Positions 10,611 through 20,900 of a stretch of DNA of 64,000 nucleotides are shown one piece after another (position 1 is the first letter of the stretch; each line of letters starts with the position of its first letter). The translations under genes were made by a program, and so were the position numbers. Where the stretch lies: NCBI GenBank assembly GCA_032718475.1, contig JAUCBJ010001254.1, positions 1-64,000 of the forward strand, given 5' to 3'. A model generated the notes under the pieces. That model did not search any database and was not told the origin of the DNA. It saw nothing but the letters and a program-made list of their open reading frames with translations. This stretch comes from Nemertoderma westbladi. Its lineage: Eukaryota > Xenacoelomorpha > Nemertodermatida > Nemertodermatidae.

Positions 10611-11978
10611 ATGGTTAGCTCACTCCACGTGGCTGGACCACGTTGTCAGCTCTAGGGGTGCTAGCAATTTAATAACAAATGTATCTGTTGATTATGATCA
10701 ATGCACTTTCGATCATATGCCGGTTGTAACTGACATTAATTTTGCTCCGGGTTATCTATCTTCCCCAGAACCTAATGTGTCTGGAGAGGGCGGTGATTCT
10801 GTGAGAGATAACACTGATTGGGTAAAAAGTGTCTGATTGTGAACGTGAATCGTATTCCAATCTTCTTAATTCTTTATTAAATTCAGTTAATATACCCTTT
10901 GATGCGTTAAATTGTACCAATGGGTTGGGCAATAACTGTAGTGTTCACAAATCTGATATTAACGATTATTATGAGAATGTTATTGCTGCTATGCGTACTG
11001 CCTCTGTAAAAACAATGCCCCAAAAACATCGCAATTATAATAACGGTCCAAAAGTTATTCCCGGCTGGAATGATTTTCAAAAATTTAAATACGATGAATC
11101 TAAAATGTTCTTTAGACTTTGGAAGTCAAATGGCTGCCCTAGATCTGGACCTATGTTTCAGATTTACATTAAAGCTAAATTGGAATTCAAACGGTCACTT
11201 AAGGACTGTAAACGGAATGAACAGCAGATTCGTTCCGATAAAATGGCCCATTCTGTCTATGCTAACAACGCGAATGATTTTTGGCGTAATGTTAAGAGTA
11301 ATTGTTCTACTTGTGTAATAATTATAATGTATATAATTCTACTGTGCCTCTGCCCAGTAAGGTGGGCGATGCTGTAGGTGAGCAGCAAATCTGTGACCTT
11401 TTCAAAGAAAAGTTTTCTGGTTTGTACAATTCTGTAGATAATGATGAATTGAAAGATCATGTTGAGAAGTTGTTTGATTCTGTTGTATTTTCTGATGAGA
11501 TGATTGTATCTGCAGATGAGGTTGTTGACGATGTGTGCAGCAAGCTGTCAACCGGCAAAACAGCTGGTCCGGATGGTTTAGCGCCGAACATTTTAAGTTC
11601 GGCCCTTGCAGTCTTGCAGTACATTTTTCTAAGTTATTTACTACATTTAATGTCCATGGCTTTATCTCACACTCTTTTATTGTGAGTCAGTTAATCCCGT
11701 TAGTAAAGGATAAAAACGGTGATCTTACCGATTTCGATAATTATCGCGCTATTGCTATTGCTAATGTTTCTAGTAAAGTACTTGAGTTAATATATCTCAA
11801 TCGTTTTAAAAGTTTACTACTAACTACTGATTCGCAGTTTGGGTTCAATAAAGAGGGTGTAGGTACTGAACTTGCTGTTGCCACACTGAAAGAAATTATT
11901 CAGTTTTATCTCGATAACGACAGTCCTGTTTACATAGTATATCTTGACTCTTCTAAGGCCTTCGAGCTAATTAATCAT
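10605..11978 (+). pseudogene. LINE ORF2 remnant: endonuclease C-terminus, linker and RT N-terminus
   Basis: The sequence STWLDHVVSS... followed by FDHMPV matches the C-terminal SDH-type motif of an APE endonuclease. A linker then leads to KTAGPDGL and LIPLVKDKNGD...NYRAIAI, the typical N-terminal RT blocks, and to motif A (YLDSSKAFE). Frame changes occur at about 10830, 11320 and 11600. The element stops at 11978, inside motif A, exactly where a V-family LTR begins. It is therefore interrupted or truncated by that LTR. The continuation is not found in the window. Confidence 0.75.
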
Positions 11979-12549
11979 TGTGACGGGATCCACGGAGGAT
12001 CCCGGTTTATCCGGTTTTCAATCTACGCGTCCCCGCCGTGTGTGAAAGGTAAAGAGAGTTATTGATCGCTGTATATAGTTCTCTGGGTATAATAGTATAA
12101 GATATGATATAAGGTATACTGATGATAACACAAAGTATAAGATACAATATTGGATACATGGATGATATACGAAGACGGTAATTGAAGTTCCGGTACTACC
12201 CTAGCTAAACTGACTTACTACATACAAGTGAATGAAATGATTACTGTTCTGATAATATATATTGCACGGTTGGCCGTGTTACTTTACTCAACCGATGCCT
12301 TCCCCCCATTGGCTAATAACCCTGTTGTCGCCCTTTGCCTCCCCTGGAGAGTTTCCCTTCACCTCTGTTACTCTCTCTCTCTCTCTCTCTCTCAGGGGTG
12401 TAACCCCTGACCCTTATTGTGTGTGTGTGTGTGCTTTCTCCTTCCCACTTTGTTGGGGTGACACGAGGTTGATTGCTCACCCTCGTGTTCCCCAATATTG
12501 CTTAACGGCTCACTTTATGGGGTGGTTAGCGGAATTGAATAAGCTAACA
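11979..12549 (-). mobile_element. V-family LTR V2, probably a 3' LTR
   Basis: On the minus strand it begins TGTTAGCTTATTCAATTCCGC and ends GGATCCCGTCACA, matching V1 in its limits and several internal blocks. Directly upstream on the minus strand is GGGGGGGAG, a polypurine tract. The LTR is therefore most likely the 3' end of an element whose body lies to the right. The flanks (AATCAT / CTCCC) show no target duplication, which also argues against a solo LTR. Internal CT and GT microsatellites (12366-12432) lengthen it to 571 bp. Confidence 0.7.
12366..12432. repeat. CT and GT microsatellites inside LTR V2
   Basis: About 14 CT dinucleotides, a short spacer with a GGGGTGTAACCCC inverted repeat, then about six GT dinucleotides. 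Confidence 0.85.
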
Positions 12550-12590
12550 CTCCCCCCCATGCTATCTTCCCGGTGAGAAGATAGCATCCA
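12550..12590 (-). promoter_or_regulatory. polypurine tract and perfect 11-bp hairpin
   Basis: On the minus strand GGGGGGGAG abuts the LTR start TGTTAGC, the position of the plus-strand primer in LTR retroelements. Immediately before it, ATGCTATCTTC and GAAGATAGCAT form an 11-bp perfect stem with a 7-nt loop. Confidence 0.6.
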
Positions 12591-13291
12591 CCTCTAGTGC
12601 GCTACAATTCCGCTGGATCCCGATCTAGTATCGGGTGTGGGGTGGAACTAGTTTCTTTCGGAGCCGGCTTTCCAGGCCGCTCCCTATGGGTATGATAATG
12701 CTACCCCGTTTGCCTGGCGTCCCGTGTCGGGCCGATCGTGCGCTCCTCCCACACGACTTTTGTTTCCCCAACACTTTCGCCACTCCAACTCCACTCTGTT
12801 CTCACCCTGACCCTCCTCTACTTTTCCTCACTTCGGCTCTAACTCTCGGACTCCCCTGTCCCTTACTCAGCCTCTTATTCCCCCTCCCCCCCACACTTGA
12901 ATTGCGCTCGCACTCTCTCTACACTCCGCACTCTCTCCGCACTACAACTCAACCTCTATCTCGACCACTCACTCCCGACGAGTTTCACCCCCCCCCCCCC
13001 TTTGTGCCGTCGCACTCAAGAAGCGTGATGTCGTCCAATGTCTTGTCCGCGGTAGTATTATAGTCCGTTGGTCCCCAGTCCCAGTAGCTAATTGAGAAAG
13101 GTTATATGACTATAGTACTTACTTCGAATATATATATTTCGTTACTAGATTACTGATTGCTACGTACGTACATACAAATTGCACTTATTCGATTATTTTA
13201 CATTACTTGAATTTGTATTTAAGAGTTCGCACGTCTCGCGTGGTGCCTTCCAGGCATGTTACACCGAAGTCTTAGTTCGTTCCACCAGCCT
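12591..13291 (-). other. 3' untranslated stretch of the exonuclease-bearing element
   Basis: C-rich on the plus strand, with long C runs near 12990 and 12886. No frame is sustained on either strand beyond what base composition would give. It separates the zinc-knuckle ORF from the polypurine tract. Confidence 0.4.
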
Positions 13292-15154
13292 TTAGAACCA
13301 CCTCAAGTCTTTCCCTTTGTCGTCCTCCTCCCTGGGTCGTTTCCTGGTCACTGCTGCTCCTCTGGTCTTGTCTGCTTTCTGGCTTCGGACTCTCGCCGCC
13401 ACCTCCTTACTGATCCCGGTCGTCAACTCCTTGGGTGCCGGTGTTATTAGCTCCCGGTATCGCTTCGCGGGAGGCACCTCCGAGTGGCCCTGTTGTCTCC
13501 CCCTGGTGGCGTCCCATAGGATCATCTTCATTGCCCGCGGCACATGCTCCGCCAAGAAATCCCTAAACTCTCCTCTACTCTGTGGCGTCCACCTATCCAA
13601 ATACCTCTGCGTATTTATCACTCCGGCATATGATGCCGCCATCGCCACTTCCTGGTAGGTAAACGGAAGCCTCCGTTTGATAATCTCCATGTGAGCCTCC
13701 TGATTGATGTTAAAGAAGCCCCACCGGAACTCCTGGGCCTTCATACGCTGCCGAGTCATCGCCCCGACTTCGGCCCACTCCTCGAAGATCCTAAATTTCT
13801 CTTCGTCGTCCATCCAGTCGCACTGGCGTCCATAATGTCCCCGAAAGTTACACTTCGAACATCGGTTATGCAACCGTGGACACGCCCCCATCCTGTGGCT
13901 CGACTCGCAGCAATAGAGACAACTAGTCCCTTTCTGGAACCGGTACAAACAGCTCCTTTCCTGGTGGGTCTGTCTCCCACAGTAGTCGCAGCCGAGTACC
14001 AATGTCTCCCGCCCCACGTCGTCTTTCGTCCCAAGCGATCTCCGTGGTCTGTGGAGTCGCTGGTAAGCGAACTTCCGGACGTTAGTGTCCCTATCTACGT
14101 CGATCTCCTCGCCCCTCTCGGGCATCGTATCCCCGAATACTACCCATGGTGCCGTCCCCAGTTGCTCGCCCAACCTGATAGTGCTCCCCGCGAAATCCAT
14201 CGCCGGCTCCACGTGCACCCAGGCCCGCTTGCCGGGTCTATCCCAGAAGGCCCTCGCCCCACTGGCCGTCACCACCCTCCCGCCAACCCAGTCCGTGTCC
14301 GAGTGGCCGATCCTCCCGATGGGCGGCATCTCTCTGAACTCGTCGTCGTCTTCGTCCTCCTCTGGCAGTGGCTCCAACCCCGGTATCCCGGTGGACCCAC
14401 TATGTCCCTTCCCGCCTTGGCTCTCGCCCATAGCTCTCCATCCCTCTAGCTCCCCTAGCCTCCTTAGCGGCTGGTCGCCCTCGGCGCCCGCTGGTATGGG
14501 CGTCGCTTGCAATCCCGACGTCGACTGTTTCGGTGATCCCACCGTCCATCCCAGTTCTCGCCCTAGAGACTCCCCCGAACTCCCTGACGAAGTCCAACGA
14601 AGTTCGTCTAAGCCCGCCTGTTCCTCGAAGCCGTAGCTCTGTGCCCTAGCTTCCTCCTCCCTTTCCTCTGCTTCTCTCCTCTCCCGTCTAGCGACTTCTT
14701 CCAGTCGCTTCGCCTCTCGTCTATCCATCTCTAGCTGCTCCCATCTCTGATACGGCGTATCTATCTCCCCGTCTACCAGATGTCGGCTGTTGTAGTACAC
14801 TGACTCGCCCTTCAGCCCCGGGTGGTCTACCAGACCCACGAAAGCCGCCTTAAAGGCTCTTCTGTAGTTTAGGGGTGATCCCGATAATAGGAATGCCGCT
14901 GGTTCCCTCTCGATAACCACGGTCATGAATAGGTTAAGCAAACCTATCATTATCCAGTCCTCTGCAGGATATATCGCTACTGATATACCTTTATCGCTCC
15001 TCTTCGGAATTGATATACCTCTTGTTTTCCCGGCCTCGCTCCCCACTTCAGCGAGTTCGCTAATTCTGCTCCGTACTCTTCCCTGAACTTCGCCCAGTCC
15101 ATTGGTTTGTGACATACGAGCCCCAATAGCTGGCCCATCGCCACCGCTCCGCAA
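13292..15154 (-). CDS. C-terminal part of exonuclease/zinc-knuckle retroelement protein (frame B)
   Basis: This frame is open from 15154. Homology-like content starts after the overlap with frame A (below 15031). First comes IYPAED, which fits the third (Y-x3-D) motif of a DEDDy exonuclease. Next are an Arg/Glu-rich helix (RREAEEREEEAR) and an acidic, low-complexity linker (EEDEDDDEF). Three clustered CCHC knuckles follow at about 13845-13995: CDYCGRQTHQERSC, CLYCCESSHRMGAC and CSKCNFRGHYGRQC. A conserved-looking helical region and a basic nuclear-signal-like tail (KRPREEDDKGKD) end the protein. Zinc knuckles point to nucleic-acid binding, as in Gag. No RT or integrase is present. It is the main ORF next to a 3' LTR. 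Confidence 0.65.
   Translation of the reverse strand: MRSGGDGPAIGARMSQTNGLGEVQGRVRSRISELAEVGSEAGKTRGISIPKRSDKGISVAIYPAEDWIMIGLLNLFMTVVIEREPAAFLLSGSPLNYRRAFKAAFVGLVDHPGLKGESVYYNSRHLVDGEIDTPYQRWEQLEMDRREAKRLEEVARRERREAEEREEEARAQSYGFEEQAGLDELRWTSSGSSGESLGRELGWTVGSPKQSTSGLQATPIPAGAEGDQPLRRLGELEGWRAMGESQGGKGHSGSTGIPGLEPLPEEDEDDDEFREMPPIGRIGHSDTDWVGGRVVTASGARAFWDRPGKRAWVHVEPAMDFAGSTIRLGEQLGTAPWVVFGDTMPERGEEIDVDRDTNVRKFAYQRLHRPRRSLGTKDDVGRETLVLGCDYCGRQTHQERSCLYRFQKGTSCLYCCESSHRMGACPRLHNRCSKCNFRGHYGRQCDWMDDEEKFRIFEEWAEVGAMTRQRMKAQEFRWGFFNINQEAHMEIIKRRLPFTYQEVAMAASYAGVINTQRYLDRWTPQSRGEFRDFLAEHVPRAMKMILWDATRGRQQGHSEVPPAKRYRELITPAPKELTTGISKEVAARVRSQKADKTRGAAVTRKRPREEDDKGKDLRWF
14977..15031 (-). promoter_or_regulatory. 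candidate -1 ribosomal frameshift site
   Basis: At 15025-15031 the minus strand reads GGGAAAA, with frame-A codons GGA AAA, exactly the X XXY YYZ slippery form. A -1 slip enters frame B (ACA AGA GGT). Frame A ends 46 nt downstream at TAG 14977-14979. The slip would restore the third exonuclease motif and add the zinc knuckles. A one-base deletion in this copy would look the same. Confidence 0.45.
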
Positions 15155-15837
15155 TGGCCTGTGTTCTCGACTAGTCCCAACCCATCTGGTGCTGTCATAG
15201 CCATGAAGACCGTCTGCATATCCAGGAGGTTGGGGGTGTCCGGACCAATGATTCTCTCCGCGTCATCGCGAATCACCGATCCCACTTTCGTTGTCGACTT
15301 CTCTCTCACTAGGACTTGCACCGCCCTCGGCAACCGGTTTAACTTCGGCCCGTCCTTTTTCCCATACGTTCCCAGGTCAAATAGGAAAATATCCCCATTT
15401 GGCGCGGCCAAATGTAGGAGTATGGTTCTGGCCGATCCCGCCGATCCTCTCCTTGAACCCCCCTTGTCTTCCACGGTCCCTTCGTCGTCTAGGATCATGT
15501 ATCCTCCCCTGTTGACGGACTCTATGAACCTCTTCCAATCTTTCCTCGTTGACTCTCTCACGTACTTTGGAATCCCGAACTTCGCCTCGTCTCCTTTCAC
15601 CACGTAGTGGAAATGCTCGAAGATCGCGTTGTCCAGCGACGGCGTCCCGTAGGTCCCGACCAGCCGCTGTTCGTGCACCTCCCTGAAGTGGTCCTGTAGC
15701 GCTCGCGCTGCGTGACCCTTTTCTAACTGCTCGTAGTATCCCCTCGTCCTCTCTTCCGGATGCCTCTTGGTGAAATCCACCAGTATCTCCTTTCCCCCTA
15801 GCTCCGCCTTTCTCTTTCGCACAAGTTTGCTTGCCAT
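14977..15837 (-). CDS. N-terminal part: RNase D/EXD1-like 3'-5' exonuclease domain (frame A)
   Basis: The best start is ATG 15837 (MASKLVRKRK); an in-frame TAA lies about 40 bp upstream. After about 100 charged residues comes YMILDDEGT (DxE of exonuclease motif I, residues 117-119). Then RTILLHLAAPNGDIFLFDL matches the usual strand pair LLQLATPxGxVYLFDL. KVGSVIRDDAERI (184-196) is motif II, followed by DMQT (normally DTQ). CHKPMDW...FREEYGAEL...WGARPG resembles the helix before motif III. Motif III itself lies in the other frame. Known DEDD exonucleases trim RNA or DNA 3' ends (RNase D, EXD1, WRN exonuclease). The usual motif II His is Ser here, so activity is uncertain. The domain call is pattern recognition, not a search result. 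Confidence 0.6.
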   Translation of the reverse strand: MASKLVRKRKAELGGKEILVDFTKRHPEERTRGYYEQLEKGHAARALQDHFREVHEQRLVGTYGTPSLDNAIFEHFHYVVKGDEAKFGIPKYVRESTRKDWKRFIESVNRGGYMILDDEGTVEDKGGSRRGSAGSARTILLHLAAPNGDIFLFDLGTYGKKDGPKLNRLPRAVQVLVREKSTTKVGSVIRDDAERIIGPDTPNLLDMQTVFMAMTAPDGLGLVENTGHCGAVAMGQLLGLVCHKPMDWAKFREEYGAELANSLKWGARPGKQEVYQFRRGAIKVYQ

Positions 15838-16289
15838 CTCGAACCCTGCCAGATCGCTCACCCTTTGGGTGGTGCCTTACCAAGGCGCTATAGGATGAGT
15901 GATAGGTTTAGATGGTTTATTTCAGTTCGATGGCCTATCTCTCTCTGAATTTCTGAGTTGTCGCCTATTCTTTACACTACTTAATTATGAAGCTACTAAA
16001 TGTACCCTAAATAGCAATTTTGTCCGTTACTTTAATCATATTCCAGAATTTCCTTTTCTACTGTTACCATAATTTGCTAATTTTTAGCCCTATTCTTATT
16101 TTATTTTAATTTAATTTAATTCTACTGTCCTACTACTTACTATTGCCTATGGATTATTCTATTTTATAATCCACATTCTGGCCTATTCTGTGGGCCTGTG
16201 CAGTACAACAGTATGCGTCGCGTGGCCACACGACCCACCCAGCTGCACTCACACGCCCCCCTCCCGCCACTCACTACTGACTAATATCT
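15838..16289 (-). other. leader or spacer upstream of the exonuclease ORF
   Basis: AT-rich DNA with no sustained frame. GGTAAGGCACCACCC lies about 30 bp before the frame. No promoter is convincing. Confidence 0.35.
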
Positions 16290-16562
16290 ATACTATATAT
16301 ACCCTTCTACCTCTATCTCTTACTAACTGGTACTACGTACCCTCTTACTAACTTCTAACTCTCTCTAACTAACTAACGGTACTACGTACCCTCTAACTCT
16401 TACTCTCTCTAACTAACGGTACTACGTACCCTCTTACTACTCTAACTCCACTGACTAACGGTACTACATACCCTCTTACTAACCTCTAACTCCACTAACT
16501 AACGGTACTACGTACCCTCTTACAACTCTAACTCCACTAACTAACTAACGGTACTACGTACC
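16290..16562. repeat. palindrome-bearing minisatellite, left half
   Basis: About five to six units of roughly 40-50 bp built on GGTACTACGTACC, followed by CTCTTACTAAC and CTCTAACTCCACTAACTAAC. The array continues at 28760 on the far side of the BEL insertion. Confidence 0.9.
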
Positions 16563-17428
16563 TATAAAGGACATCGCCCGCCTCCTATCCTAACTAATTT
16601 CAAATTTGTCTGTCTGTCTGCATTTGGCTGTTTCGGTTGGTTTGGGAATTCTAAGTCAGTAAGTATAAAAGAAAAAGACGAACAATCCAACTGTCTGACG
16701 AGTGCAAGGTCCAGGATATAATCCACCTAATCTAATTATAACCGAAAAGCTAGGACCTTGACGCTATTCCGGCTAGATAAGGCTTTAGTCCACTACAGTA
16801 CTGGATGATAGATTGGTAAAAGATAAATATATGATAACATAATAATATACTTGCATTTATTTTATTTACAGAGTTAGGTATGGCATATGGTACCGTTACA
16901 TTACATATAATAACTGAATAATAAATCAACTAATCTAGGGTATTGATAAATGACTAAATAATGACTGAATGAGATTAATATTATCGGGCAGTTAATAATA
17001 CCGTATACTTCTGTCTGTTCTTTATAAAATAGTTACCGGTCCCGCACTGTCTTAGGTAATAGTACAATATTATATTACAGGGTATGCAAGCAAAATCTAT
17101 ATCTACATCTAACTATCTAACCATCTAACATCAGAATATTAGTGGGAAAATCCGCACATGTCAGACATGGTGAGTTGAGACTGCCAGACTGCAGACAGCT
17201 TACTGCTGTTGTACTGACTAGCTATTTTACAGCTGTCAGTCAGACTGTTGACTGCATTCTGGTCACGTGGTCAGCTCACGGTCGACTCTTACTAATTAAA
17301 TAATGAAAGTAATTATGTATACTGTATTTATTGCTACGAACTGAAATGTATTATACTGTAGGTTGATTATTTTATACTTATACTATATTATATTAAAATA
17401 TTTGAGTTACGAGGAGATGGTGAACACA
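16563..17428 (-). mobile_element. 3' LTR of the BEL/Pao element
   Basis: On the minus strand it starts TGTGTTCACCATCTCC and ends GATGTCCTTTATA. Two differences from the 5' LTR are visible: C versus G in GATAAGG(C/G)TTTAG, and A versus G in ATCTAC(A/G)TCTAAC. Confidence 0.95.
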
Positions 17429-17990
17429 CTCCTCCGCTGAACTGAGTGAAACTTAGTTCAAAAAAAATCTTGTCACCTCTCATCGTAGCGAATATAAACA
17501 CGCACCAAAAACTAAAATAATAATGATTGAGCCTTCTGCCTGTTTCACTCAAAACGAAAATAATGCACCTCATTAATAAAGTACAAATAGTAATACAAAT
17601 AGTAATAATATATAACTTCAGTCTATTCCATTATAATGTATGTACGGCGACCACCACTTTTAAAATTAAACAATCTAAGCACAATCTCAAGGCTAAAAAA
17701 TATTTTTCGTTACATATTATATAGGGTGTTTCTCCATTACTTATTTCTTCAAATAAAGTATATTAAAAAATCTAGCATAAAGGGTTCTGTAATAAGTTCA
17801 CTTTGTGGATTACTAAGACAAAATAATAATAATTCATTATAGAGACCTCTGGCTCATTAAAATAGTTTCCATACAATTCTGGGTTTACCATAAAGGCGCC
17901 ACAAAAGTGGGTCAAAAGACATGTTAGTTAAACACAAACACTAATAGAAATAATAATAATTAATAATTTACTATTATCGTTTTAGGTACA
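17429..17990 (-). other. 3' untranslated region and polypurine tract of the BEL element
   Basis: 562 bp of AT-rich DNA between the pol stop and the LTR. Its last bases on the minus strand are purine-rich (AGCGGAGGAG), the expected plus-strand primer. Confidence 0.8.
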
Positions 17991-20900
17991 TTACTCGCTG
18001 GTTTTATTTACTGCCTCCACTAATTCCTCTTCCAACAAACAACACCGTTCGATCGACCGTTTAAGTTTTCCACTTGCTGTTTGTAATTCGACAGTTCTAA
18101 CTAGTCCATCATTCCCTGGAAAAACATCACATACTCTCGCTAAATTCCAATCATTTCTCCTATTACTGTCGTCCTTTAATAAAACTAAGTCGCCCTTTCG
18201 GACGTTTCGCGTTACGAATTGGTTTATTTTTCGTTTGTGCAATGTTGGCAGATAGAACTTCTGCCACATATCCCAAAACTCATTGGCACATTCTTGACTA
18301 CGCCTCCACGCCTTTCTTGAGCTCAGGTCTCCCGGATCAGGAGTTTCAAGAGGTAATCCTATACCTCCTCCTACACCGAGAATTTTGTTGGGAGTTATTG
18401 CTGTTATTCCACTAGGGTTATCAGTAACTTGAAATAACGGTCTAGAATTGATGGAATATTGAATCTCCGCAAGTGCTGTTCTCAAAACGTCAAATGTAAC
18501 TGTTTTATTACCAATTGTTGCTGCTAGCGCTTCCTTTGTAGAGCGGACCATACGTTCCCATACACCCCCAGCATGAGGATTAATAGGTGTTATATTCTTC
18601 CATGTTATATTTCTTGCAGCGAGTTCTGATTGGAGTTTATGTTTATTCAAGTCCTTTACAACCTGTGTCAATTCATTATTTGCTCCAATGAAGTTCGATC
18701 CATTGTCGCTGTACATAAGTCTAACATTGCCTCTGGTTGATATGAATCTCCGGTATGCACAAAGAAATGCATCTGTTGACGCGCTTTCAGCGATATCTAA
18801 ATGTACTGCCCTTGTTGAAAGACAAGTAAACAATACTCCATAAACCTTCATCGTTGTTCTTACTCGTTTGCACATTATAGGTCCCCAGTAGTCAACTCCA
18901 CAAGTTTCGAAAGGCAATCCTCCAATTACGAGTCTTTCTCGAGGCAAGTCACCCATTCTTTGTACTAATAATTCAGCATTACGTTTTCTACACACATAAC
19001 ATTTCTTTAGTAAGCGACGTATTCGAGGCCTTGCTTGAACTACCCAATAAGTCTCCCTCAACTTAGCTAGAGTATGATCTTCTCCTTTGTGTAGTATTTT
19101 CCAATGTACATCGTATATTAATGAGTCAATTATCCAAGAATCCTTAGGTATAATTATTGGTTCTTTGTGATCAATAGGTATATCGGCATTTTTAATCCGC
19201 GAATCGATTTTCATAATTCCACTTACTAATTTGGGACACAAAGATTTCAGTTGAGAACTTCCAGAAATAAGTTTATCTTGTGCCAATGTTTCATATTCAT
19301 CGCAATATTTCCTTCTTTGCTCAAAGCCAATAATTCCTCTGGCGCATGAATTACTTTCACTTACAGTTAAAGGAGAGAACTTAACCTTTTCACCTCGCAT
19401 CATTTTAATCCGCCAATCAACTAGTCGACGTATCCATCCCAACTTCCTACATGTATCTGTAAAACTATTGGAATGTGTGAGAAGTTTTTTAACAGATTCC
19501 ATTCCATCATCGTCTGCAGCTATCCAATAACTAACTCCTTTCAAACTTCCTTTGTAACTAATTTCAGCATCCTTTGGTAAATTCAGATGCATTTCGTTTA
19601 TAGGTGGGGTCCAAGTTTCCTCACAATCCTTTAAGAATGCCGGGCCATTCCACCACTTGTCTTCTGCTAATAAATGTTTCGCTGTTAAACCACGACTAAG
19701 GAAATCGGCTGGATTGTCTTTACCTGCACAATGATGCCACTGTTCAACCTCACTTGTCCCCATAATTTCTTGAACTCGATTTGCTACGAACACCTGAAAC
19801 CTATGTTCATTATTAGCTATATATTGAAGAGCCACCATTGAGTCACTCCAGTAATAATGACGAACTCCACATGGGTCTTCTACTAAAGGTAATTCCTTGA
19901 TAATAATTCGTGCGTTTCTAATGGCAATAACAGCTGCTAGAAGTTCAAGACGGGGTACTGTAACTTTCTTCATTGGCGCTACTCTCGCCTTTGACATTAT
20001 GAGTGCGGTTTCAACACATCCATTAAGTGGCTGTCTTCGTAAGTACGATACTGCCCCATAACCTGCTTCTGATGCATCACAAAAATGGTGAATCGAGTAT
20101 ATATCATCGGTATCTCGTGTTTTGAAGAAAGGTCGTGGTATTTGTAATTGTTCTAATCCAATAATATCATCCTTCCAGAGCAACCATTCTTTAATAATAT
20201 CTTTGGGCAGCTTAGCATCCCATGTCAACTTAGCTTTCCACATCTCTCGTAATAGTAATTTTCCTTTCAGGATAAATGGTGTTAGAAATCCTATTGGGTC
20301 ATAGACGGAACTCAAGAGTGATAAACTTCCTCTCTTTGTTAATCTGTAAGTCTCTTTATTAGTTGAGTATGTAAATACATCTTTACTTGGAATCCATTTC
20401 ACTCCTAATGCTCTTGAAGACGAAATCAACATAGAAGAAACACCATCTAGATCTAAGTCTTTGGGGACATCTTGCAAGCCAATGACTTTTTCTTTGGGTA
20501 GGTTTGACAAAAACTCTACACTATTACTTATAAACTTTGTTATATTAAAACCTCGATTATCTAAGCACTTTATAATCCCCATAGCCACTCTCAGGGCCTT
20601 TTCCACCGTTGGTTGAGAATTGAGGCCATCATCAACATAAAAACCATAGAGAATTGCTCTTATCACTTCTATTGAGAAATGTTCTCTTTGGTCCAATGCC
20701 GCTTGTTTTAATCCATAAGTGGCGACACATGGCGAATCCTTCTTTCCAAATGCATGAACCCTCATTTGCATAACTGTGAAGTCATCCAAATTTCCACTCT
20801 CTGGGAAATCCTCAATTGGCCCATCAAACCACAGGATGCGCATAGTATCACTGTCACTGTCTGTAGTCCTTAGCTGATGAAACATCTTCTTAATGTCACA

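Noticed and set aside
16290-16562. CRISPR-like array
   Set aside because: Repeats are contiguous minisatellite units without unique spacers, in animal DNA full of retrotransposons.
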